A stretch of 5,600 nucleotides of DNA from an uncultured Bacteroidota bacterium (lineage in GTDB: Bacteria > Bacteroidota > Bacteroidia > Chitinophagales > Chitinophagaceae). Below are positions 1 through 5,600 of the stretch, piece after piece; the first letter of the stretch is position 1, and every line of letters begins with the position of its first letter. A program made the translations under genes and the position numbers. The notes beneath the pieces are model-generated. The model had not been told where the DNA came from. It did not search any database and was given only the letters and a program-made list of their open reading frames with translations. The DNA lies in NCBI GenBank assembly GCA_903825095.1, contig CAIJZF010000141.1, positions 1 to 5,600 of the forward strand, written 5' to 3'.

Positions 1-34
1 AAATGAGTAAAAATATTCATGCCACAAAAATAAC

Positions 35-2377
35 CTATTTCTTTCTCTTTTTCATACGCTTCCACCAACTTACTCTTTGTACTTCCAAGTTAGTGTCTAT
101 CCTGGTTTTTAACTGAGCATCTACTACAGCGACGGTAGCCATATTAATGATATTTCTCACCCCAGAGCCTAACTGAAGCACATTCACTGGCTTTTTCAAA
201 CCAAGTAAGATAGGACCAATAATATCCACCCCGCCTATTTCTTTTAATAAATGATAAGCAATATTTCCAGAAGTTAAATTAGGGAAGATGAGTACATTCA
301 CTTGTGCGTCTACTAAATCACTGAATGGATAATTTTCTTTTAAAATTTCTTTATTAAATGCCATCATACCTTGCATTTCACCATCCACAATTAATGAAGG
401 ATTTCTTTGCTTAATAATTCTAGTGGCTTCTGCAACCATTTGCGCTTCTGGTGTATCGCTACTTCCAAAATTAGAATAACTTAACATAGCAATTCTTGGT
501 TCCATGTTAAAATTGCGCACTTCTTTAGCCACCAGTAAAGCAATATCTGCAAGTTCTTCTGCATTCGGATTAATATTCACAGTAGTGTCCGCTAAAAACA
601 AAGGTCCTTTTTTAGTCAACAACAAATACATTCCAGCAATCTTCTTCACGCCTTCTTCTGTACCTATAATATGAAGTGCTGGTTTAATACCATCGGTATA
701 ATTTCTAGTTAAGCCTGATAACATCGCGTCTGCCTCGCCGGTTTCCACCATCATGGCACCAAAATAATTTTGGGTGCGCATTAGTTTTAAGCTCTCGTAT
801 TTATTAATACCCTTGCGTTGTCTTTTTTGAAATAAGATAGATCCAAAGAACTCTCTTTTCTCTTCCATCTCATCGCTTCTAACATCTATAATAGGTAAAT
901 CACTAATGTCAATATTATTCGCTTCTGCTATATTTTTAATTCTAGTTTCATTGCCTAATAATATTGGATAAGCAATACCATCGTCGTATACAATACTAGC
1001 TGCTTTTAATATTTTTACATTTTCTGCATCAGAGAATACTAAACGCTTAGGATCGCGACGCGCTTTATTACTAATTAAACGCATTAATTGATTGTCTAAA
1101 CCTAAACGCTTATTTAATTGTAATTCATATTCATCCCAATTTGAAATAGATTGTTGCGCTACACCCGATGCTACCGCTGCTTTTGCCACTGCAGGAGCTA
1201 GTGTACTTAATAACCTTGGATCCAATGGTTTAGGAATAATATACTCAGGACCAAAACATAAGTTCTGTTGATTATAGGCCATATTCACCGCATCAGGCAC
1301 AGCCGATTTTGCTAAGTCTGCAAGTGCATTTACCGCTGCTAACTTCATGGCTTCGTTAATTGACTTTGCACGCACATCTAAAGCACCTCTAAATATATAA
1401 GGGAAACCTAAAACATTATTCACCTGATTCGGAAAATCGGAACGGCCCGTAGCCATGATAATATCTTTTCTTGCTGAAGTAGCTGCGTCATAATCAATCT
1501 CTGGATCGGGATTCGCTAATGCAAATACAATCGGATTTTTAGGCATAGAGTTTACCATATCAGTAGTTACAATATTACCCACGCTTAAACCTAAAAACAC
1601 ATCGGCTGTTTTAAAAGCCTGCACTAATGTCATATTCTCTGCTTTAATCGCAAAGGGTTTTCTATCTTCTCCTAAATCGGTTCTGCCTGTATGTAAGACA
1701 CCGTCAACATCAAACAAAATAAAATTTTCATGCCTTGCACCTAAGGCAACATATAATTTTATACATGCCATAGCTGCAGCGCCCGCGCCACTCACTACAA
1801 ACTTTGCTTTGTCAATTTTTTTCTTTTGTAATTCTAATGCATTTAATAAAGCAGCGCTACTAATAATAGCTGTACCATGCTGGTCGTCATGCATTACCGG
1901 AATGGACATGGATTCTCTTAATTTCTTTTCTATATAAAAACATTCAGGCGCTTTTATATCTTCTAAATTAATACCGCCGAAAGTGGGCTCTAGTGATTTT
2001 ACAATCTCTACAAATTTATCTGGATCGGTTTCGTTAATCTCAATATCAAAAACATCAATGTCGGCGAAAATTTTAAATAGCACGGCCTTCCCTTCCATCA
2101 CCGGCTTACTCGCTAAGGGCCCAATATTACCTAAACCTAAAACGGCTGTTCCATTAGTAATTACCCCTACTAAATTTCCTTTAGCTGTATACTTAAATAC
2201 ATCGGATGGATTGTTTTTTATTTCAGTACAAGGAATAGCTACTCCAGGGCTATAAGCAAGAGATAAATCTTTTTGCGTTTTCGCTTCCTTGGTAGGAACC
2301 ACTTCAATTTTACCTGGTCTGCCAGCGGCATGGTATTCTAAAGCCTGTTCTTTTCTTAGATTTTCTTTATTCGACAT
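35..2377 (-). CDS. maeB: Malic enzyme with C-terminal phosphotransacetylase-like domain (MaeB type)
   Basis: Oxidatively decarboxylates malate to pyruvate and CO2 with reduction of NADP (or NAD) in the cytoplasm. The 780-residue protein matches the hybrid MaeB architecture (about 760 residues in E. coli). The malic N-domain (about 15-155) has YSPGVA with the expected catalytic Tyr42, Lys97 in EGKAVLFK, and metal ligands Glu139/Asp140 in INLEDI and Asp165 in HDDQHGTA. The nucleotide-binding domain (about 160-400) has the GAGAAA loop at 197-202. The phosphotransacetylase-like domain (about 430-765) has SNFGSSD at 635-641 and SGNIAYHL at 703-710, but the usual catalytic Ser-Arg of DLSRG is replaced by Gln735-Leu736, so it is probably an acetyl-CoA-sensing regulatory domain, as known for the family. 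The start ATG at 2375-2377 follows an AT-rich leader with no Shine-Dalgarno; the stop is TAG. The protein ends in a short basic tail with two tryptophans. NADP preference is assumed from the family and cannot be read from the sequence. Confidence 0.96.
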   Translation of the reverse strand: MSNKENLRKEQALEYHAAGRPGKIEVVPTKEAKTQKDLSLAYSPGVAIPCTEIKNNPSDVFKYTAKGNLVGVITNGTAVLGLGNIGPLASKPVMEGKAVLFKIFADIDVFDIEINETDPDKFVEIVKSLEPTFGGINLEDIKAPECFYIEKKLRESMSIPVMHDDQHGTAIISSAALLNALELQKKKIDKAKFVVSGAGAAAMACIKLYVALGARHENFILFDVDGVLHTGRTDLGEDRKPFAIKAENMTLVQAFKTADVFLGLSVGNIVTTDMVNSMPKNPIVFALANPDPEIDYDAATSARKDIIMATGRSDFPNQVNNVLGFPYIFRGALDVRAKSINEAMKLAAVNALADLAKSAVPDAVNMAYNQQNLCFGPEYIIPKPLDPRLLSTLAPAVAKAAVASGVAQQSISNWDEYELQLNKRLGLDNQLMRLISNKARRDPKRLVFSDAENVKILKAASIVYDDGIAYPILLGNETRIKNIAEANNIDISDLPIIDVRSDEMEEKREFFGSILFQKRQRKGINKYESLKLMRTQNYFGAMMVETGEADAMLSGLTRNYTDGIKPALHIIGTEEGVKKIAGMYLLLTKKGPLFLADTTVNINPNAEELADIALLVAKEVRNFNMEPRIAMLSYSNFGSSDTPEAQMVAEATRIIKQRNPSLIVDGEMQGMMAFNKEILKENYPFSDLVDAQVNVLIFPNLTSGNIAYHLLKEIGGVDIIGPILLGLKKPVNVLQLGSGVRNIINMATVAVVDAQLKTRIDTNLEVQRVSWWKRMKKRKK

Positions 2378-2405
2378 GTAATAAATTTATAACGAATGTT
2401 AGTTT

Positions 2406-2447
2406 ACGAGTTTTACAAAGTTACTGAATATATACAAAACGAGTTTT
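2406..2447 (-). repeat. Direct repeat AAAACTCGT flanking the putative maeB -7 box
   Basis: The nonamer AAAACTCGT occurs on the minus strand at 2439-2447 and again, identically, at 2406-2414. The copies start 33 bp apart, about three helical turns, and bracket the predicted -7 box at 2416-2423. This could be a regulator binding site, with the downstream copy over the predicted transcription start. The repeat itself is seen directly; the operator role is inference only. Confidence 0.4.
2416..2423 (-). promoter_or_regulatory. Putative Bacteroidota -7 promoter box upstream of maeB
   Basis: On the minus strand these bases read TAACTTTG, an exact fit to the Bacteroidota sigma-ABfr -7 consensus TAnnTTTG. 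Transcription would start near 2409-2411, giving maeB a leader of roughly 30 nt. No TTTG -33 element lies at the usual distance; the nearest (TTTTG, 2435-2439) is only 11 bases away. The position in the only sizeable intergenic gap supports the call, but the box is short and the region AT-rich, so chance is possible. Confidence 0.45.
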
Positions 2448-2451
2448 TTGT

Positions 2452-2474
2452 ACTATATATTGTTGAAATATAGT
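2452..2474 (-). terminator. Weak hairpin just after the amidohydrolase stop codon
   Basis: A 7-bp inverted repeat (ACTATAT / ATATAGT) with a 9-nt loop starts 3 nt after the TAA stop of the amidohydrolase gene. The stem has only one G-C pair and no T-tract follows on the minus strand, so it does not meet the usual picture of an intrinsic terminator. It may be a weak 3'-end structure or chance in AT-rich DNA, and readthrough into maeB is quite possible. Confidence 0.2.
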
Positions 2475-2477
2475 GCT

Positions 2478-3659
2478 TTATGCAAATAATTGACTGCCTA
2501 ACCAGGCCATCATACCCACTCCATTTTCAATGGCTTCTTCCTCTATATTAAAGTGTGGAGTATGAACATTATGTATAATGCCCTTCGATTCATTACGAAC
2601 ACCTAGTCTGAAAAAACATCCTGGTATTACTTGAGAATAATAACCGAAATCTTCGGCGCCCATTCTTTTTTCTGTTTCTTCAACATTAGTTGCCCCCATA
2701 AATGTGTCGGCTAATTTCCAAGCAGCTTCTGTAATAACAGGTTCGTTGTCTACAGTGGGGTATCCTACATCTACTCTAAAATCTATTTCAGCACCAGTAG
2801 CTAATGACAAACCTTTAGCTTGTTGCATCATTAATTCATGTGCTTTAAAACGCCATACTTCATCCATGGCCCTGAAAGTCCCCATTAATTTTACTTCACT
2901 TGGAATCACATTGGTTGTATTACCACCATGCACAGAACAAATGGAAAGCACCGACGGGTTTTGTGGATCGCGATTGCGAGAAATAATAGTTTGTAAACTT
3001 GTAATTAATTGTGCAGCTACTAAAACAGTATCCACTGTTTGATGCGGCGTGGCAGCATGTCCTCCTGGACCTTTGATAGAAACATATAATTCATCGGCAC
3101 TGGCCATGACGCGTCCTTTTCTAAAACTTAATTTTCCATGATTCAATCCTGGATGCACATGTAAACCTATAATACCTTGTGGTACTGGGTTTTTCAAGGC
3201 TCCGTCACGAATCATATAACTTGCTCCCCCGGGATTTTTTTCTTCCCCCGGTTGAAATAATAATTTAATGGTGCCTTCAAATTCTTCACGCAAAGTCCAT
3301 AAAATTTTAGCAGCCCCTAATAAAATAGTAGTATGCACGTCATGTCCGCAGGCATGCATGACGCCTTCTTTAGTAGAAATATAATCGACTTTATTTTCTT
3401 CAATAATAGGAAGTGCATCCATATCGGCACGAAGTGCAATAATTCTCTTACTAGGATTTTTTCCTTCAATGATTCCAAGCACTCCTGTAGTGGCTATAAC
3501 AGTAAAAGGAATACCAATAGCTTTTAATTGTGCTTGCACATATTTACTGGTCTCAAATTCTTGATAACTTAATTCAGGATTTGCATGCAGATGTCTACGT
3601 ATAGAAACATTTTCTGCTTGATGCTGTTTGGCTAATGATTTTATTTTCTCTAGTAACAT
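2478..3659 (-). CDS. M20 family N-acyl-amino-acid amidohydrolase (M20D/hippurate hydrolase type)
   Basis: A probable cytoplasmic metallo-amidohydrolase that cleaves the amide bond of N-acyl amino acids or related conjugates. The 393-residue length is normal for the family. The expected dinuclear metal ligands are visible: Cys104 and His106 in HACGHD, Glu140 with neighbouring catalytic Glu139 in PGEE, His167 in GLHVHP, and His369 in HTPHFN. Other family signatures are RRHLHANPELSYQE (21-34), RADMDALP (77-84), GGHAATPH (199-206, in the inserted lid/dimerisation domain, about 185-300) and AEDF (335-338). No signal peptide or membrane segment is present. ATG at 3657-3659 is the natural start, since the RRHLH motif then falls about 20 residues in. 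It begins 13 bp after deoC and is probably co-transcribed with it. The exact substrate (acetyl-, benzoyl-, N-acetyl-diaminopimelate or a peptide conjugate) cannot be told from the sequence, so no gene symbol is given. Confidence 0.93.
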   Translation of the reverse strand: MLLEKIKSLAKQHQAENVSIRRHLHANPELSYQEFETSKYVQAQLKAIGIPFTVIATTGVLGIIEGKNPSKRIIALRADMDALPIIEENKVDYISTKEGVMHACGHDVHTTILLGAAKILWTLREEFEGTIKLLFQPGEEKNPGGASYMIRDGALKNPVPQGIIGLHVHPGLNHGKLSFRKGRVMASADELYVSIKGPGGHAATPHQTVDTVLVAAQLITSLQTIISRNRDPQNPSVLSICSVHGGNTTNVIPSEVKLMGTFRAMDEVWRFKAHELMMQQAKGLSLATGAEIDFRVDVGYPTVDNEPVITEAAWKLADTFMGATNVEETEKRMGAEDFGYYSQVIPGCFFRLGVRNESKGIIHNVHTPHFNIEEEAIENGVGMMAWLGSQLFA

Positions 3660-3672
3660 GATAATCGTAAAG

Positions 3673-4350
3673 TTAATAATTAGATTTTACATTATCAGCA
3701 TTAGCGCCCGATACAATGGCCACCCCAGCACTACAACCTATACGCGTTGCACCGGCGTCTATCATTAATTTGGCAGCTGCATAGTCTCTAATACCACCCG
3801 AGGCTTTTATTTGTACTTGATCTGGTAAATGTTTTCTAAATAATTTAACCGCTTCTACACTAGCTCCTTTTTCTGCATAGCCGGTAGATGTTTTTAAATA
3901 ATCAATCCCAGCAATGCCGTAAATATCACAACACTTTATGATTTCATCATCTGTCAATACCCCCGACTCTATAATTATTTTAACTACTTTATTTTTAGAA
4001 CGAATAATGGGCATGATATGATTGATTTCATCAGCAATGGCAGACCAGTCTCCATTTTTTATAGCAGAGATATTTGCTACCACATCTAATTCATCAGCGC
4101 CATCTACCATGGCTAAAATAATTTCTGCAATTTTTGCTTCTGTAGCACTATATCCAAAAGGAAATCCAATAACGGTAGCTACTTGTACAGTAGAACCCAC
4201 CAGTTTTTCTTTCGCTAATTTCACAAAATTAGGAGGCACACATACTGCTGCAAAATCATACTGCTTAGCTTCAGCACATAATTTTTCAATGTCTGCCACT
4301 AAACAAGTGGGTTTTAAAATAGTATGGTCGATGTATTTATTAAGCGACAT
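3673..4350 (-). CDS. deoC: Deoxyribose-phosphate aldolase (DeoC)
   Basis: Cytoplasmic class I aldolase of deoxynucleoside salvage: it splits 2-deoxyribose-5-phosphate into glyceraldehyde-3-phosphate and acetaldehyde. From the chosen start (MSLNKYIDHT) it is 225 residues, typical of the short bacterial DeoC type. Key residues are visible: Asp89 in GADELDVV, the Schiff-base Lys153 in YLKTSTG, Lys182 in IKASGGIRD, and the phosphate-binding loop near IGCSAGV (204-210). The TIM barrel appears complete. In-frame ATGs at 4389 and 4359 would add 13 or 3 residues, but those residues lie wholly inside the secA coding sequence, and family members begin with a short stretch before YIDHT, so 4350 is preferred. 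The start overlaps the secA stop by 11 bp, suggesting translational coupling. No other deoxynucleoside salvage genes (deoA, deoD, deoB, cdd) are in view. Confidence 0.95.
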   Translation of the reverse strand: MSLNKYIDHTILKPTCLVADIEKLCAEAKQYDFAAVCVPPNFVKLAKEKLVGSTVQVATVIGFPFGYSATEAKIAEIILAMVDGADELDVVANISAIKNGDWSAIADEINHIMPIIRSKNKVVKIIIESGVLTDDEIIKCCDIYGIAGIDYLKTSTGYAEKGASVEAVKLFRKHLPDQVQIKASGGIRDYAAAKLMIDAGATRIGCSAGVAIVSGANADNVKSNY

Positions 4351-5600
4351 CTTTTCCATGACAAGCTTTGAATTTTTTTCCGCTACCACAAGGACAAGGA
4401 TCGTTACGTCCTGTTTTAGGACCTACTTGAATAGGCGCTTGCTTTATATCACTAGGATCATGATAGGCATTACTACCCGCATCCTCTGTTCTATTCGCAC
4501 TTAATTTACTTAAGTCTGTTTTTTGTTGACGTCCTTCTTTCACTGCATCTTCTAAAGGTAAATGCGCATGACATAAAAATTGAACTAACTTCTGATTAAT
4601 CTCAATGTCCATTTTTCTAAATAATTCAAAAGCCTCCATCTTATAAATAACGAGTGGATCCTTCTGTTCATAGGTAGCTGTTTGAACAGATTGCTTTAAA
4701 TCGTCCATGGCTCTTAAATGCTCTTTCCATGCATCGTCTATAAAGCTTAAGGAAATATTTTTTTCTGCTTGAGCAGCTAGTGTGGCGCCTTCTGTGCTTA
4801 CATTCTTGTCTAAGTTCACCAGTACATTGTACGCAATTTTTCCATCGCCTACAGGTACAATCACATTCTCAATATGTGCCCCTTGATTTTTTCTAATGTT
4901 TTTGAAAACAGGAATGCTTTGTTTCATCATTTCCTTTTTCTTATACTCATAATGCGCAATAGCTTCTTGATACACTAACTCTACCAAGGTCGTATCATTG
5001 GTTGTCTTAAATTCTTCTTGAGTTATTTTAGTATCAAAACCTGTTTGAACAATTAAGGATAATTTTAATCCTTCGTAATCGTTGTTCAATTTATAATTCG
5101 TCACCACGCCTTCAATCACTTGATAAAATGCATTGTCTAAATCCAAGGCCAGTCTTTCTCCAAACAAAGCATGATTTCTTTTTTTGTAAATCACTGTTCT
5201 TTGTTTGTTCATCACATCATCATATTCTAATAAACGCTTTCTTACGCCAAAGTTATTTTCCTCTACTTTTTTCTGTGCACGCTCAATAGATTTTGTAATC
5301 ATACTATGCTGAATCACTTCGCCTTCTTTATAACCCGCGAAGTCCATCACTTTAGCAATACGCTCACTTCCAAACATGCGCATTAAATCATCTTCCAAAG
5401 AAATAAAGAATTGAGAAGATCCTGGATCACCTTGTCTACCTGCACGTCCACGCAATTGCCTGTCTACACGACGAGACTCATGACGCTCTGTACCTAGTAT
5501 CGCTAAACCACCTGCAGCTTTCACTTCAGGACTTAATTTAATATCGGTTCCGCGACCTGCCATGTTAGTGGCAATGGTAACCGCTCCAGTTAAACCTGCT
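4340..5600 (-). CDS. secA: Preprotein translocase ATPase SecA, C-terminal part (5' end outside window)
   Basis: Motor ATPase that pushes unfolded preproteins through the SecYEG channel at the inner membrane. The visible 419 residues are the C-terminal part, and the frame is open to the right edge, reading TGAVTIATN before MAGRGTDIKL, so the ATG at 5563 is internal and not the start. The second nucleotide-binding domain ends with MAGRGTDI and DRQLRGRAGRQGDPG (arginine-finger region, motif VI). The helical scaffold and wing follow, including WKEHLRAMDDLK and YEQKDP (visible residues about 291-315), which form the two-helix finger. A variable linker leads to the zinc-binding SEC-C tail, CPCGSGKKFKACH, with the CxCx8CH ligands at visible residues 402, 404, 413 and 414. 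That tail binds Zn and, where SecB exists, SecB. The helical-wing region looks like Bacteroidota SecA. The stop TAA at 4340-4342 lies inside the start of deoC. Confidence 0.97.
   Translation of the reverse strand, partial: AGLTGAVTIATNMAGRGTDIKLSPEVKAAGGLAILGTERHESRRVDRQLRGRAGRQGDPGSSQFFISLEDDLMRMFGSERIAKVMDFAGYKEGEVIQHSMITKSIERAQKKVEENNFGVRKRLLEYDDVMNKQRTVIYKKRNHALFGERLALDLDNAFYQVIEGVVTNYKLNNDYEGLKLSLIVQTGFDTKITQEEFKTTNDTTLVELVYQEAIAHYEYKKKEMMKQSIPVFKNIRKNQGAHIENVIVPVGDGKIAYNVLVNLDKNVSTEGATLAAQAEKNISLSFIDDAWKEHLRAMDDLKQSVQTATYEQKDPLVIYKMEAFELFRKMDIEINQKLVQFLCHAHLPLEDAVKEGRQQKTDLSKLSANRTEDAGSNAYHDPSDIKQAPIQVGPKTGRNDPCPCGSGKKFKACHGKDVA

Noticed and set aside
3..116. 37-codon plus-strand frame starting ATG AGT AAA near the left edge
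   Set aside because: It runs antisense into the maeB 3' end, is short, and has no supporting signal.
1983..2255. 90-codon plus-strand open frame inside maeB
   Set aside because: Antisense to the conserved malic N-domain; no recognisable domain and no upstream signals.
2435..2450. CAAAA/TTTTG inverted repeat as a terminator
   Set aside because: A 5-bp stem of mostly A-T pairs with no following T-tract on the minus strand; too weak to call.
2704..3042. 112-codon plus-strand open frame inside the amidohydrolase gene
   Set aside because: Antisense shadow of the lid-domain coding region; no independent support.
3333..3527. 64-codon plus-strand open frame inside the amidohydrolase gene
   Set aside because: Its His/Met-rich start is just the reverse reading of the HACGHDVH metal-binding region; no independent support.
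3668..3675. TAACTTTA on the minus strand before the amidohydrolase, resembling a -7 box
   Set aside because: It misses the final G of the consensus, overlaps the deoC stop codon, and would put the transcription start almost on the ATG. The 13-bp gap is better explained by co-transcription.
4022..4504. 160-codon plus-strand open frame antisense to deoC and the secA 3' end
   Set aside because: It lies opposite two well-supported genes with intact family motifs, shows no recognisable protein features, and has low-complexity Ser/Thr/Ile-rich composition as expected from a reverse-frame shadow.

Overview
The window reads as an ordinary chromosomal stretch of a Bacteroidota bacterium. The DNA is AT-rich, start codons lack clear Shine-Dalgarno sequences, a Bacteroidota-type -7 promoter box (TAnnTTTG) precedes one gene, and the C-terminal half of SecA carries sequence typical of that phylum (YEQKDP followed by IYKMEAFELF). 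A Chitinophagales/Sphingobacteriales-like member is my best guess, but this rests on general resemblance and not on a search.

All four genes lie on the minus strand and are transcribed from high to low coordinates. First is the C-terminal part of secA (4340-5600; its start lies beyond the right edge), the motor of the general secretion pathway. Its stop overlaps the start of deoC (3673-4350), deoxyribose-phosphate aldolase of deoxynucleoside salvage. After 13 bp comes an M20-family amidohydrolase (2478-3659), which releases amino acids from N-acyl derivatives. These three are packed tightly enough to be one transcript. A 100-bp gap (2378-2477) with a promoter-like element then separates them from maeB (35-2377), a malic enzyme fused to a phosphotransacetylase-like domain. 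The last 34 bases (1-34) hold no gene that I can support and no convincing terminator.

Functionally this is housekeeping and central carbon metabolism. DeoC yields acetaldehyde and glyceraldehyde-3-phosphate, the amidohydrolase recovers amino acids, and MaeB makes pyruvate and reduced cofactor from malate, probably under acetyl-CoA control. SecA is functionally unrelated to its neighbours. No frameshifts, insertion sequences, RNA genes, CRISPR arrays or defence-type genes were seen. I did not find evidence for a new biological system. The most notable points are a direct repeat around the putative maeB promoter, the loss of catalytic residues in the phosphotransacetylase-like domain of MaeB, and the secA/deoC overlap.
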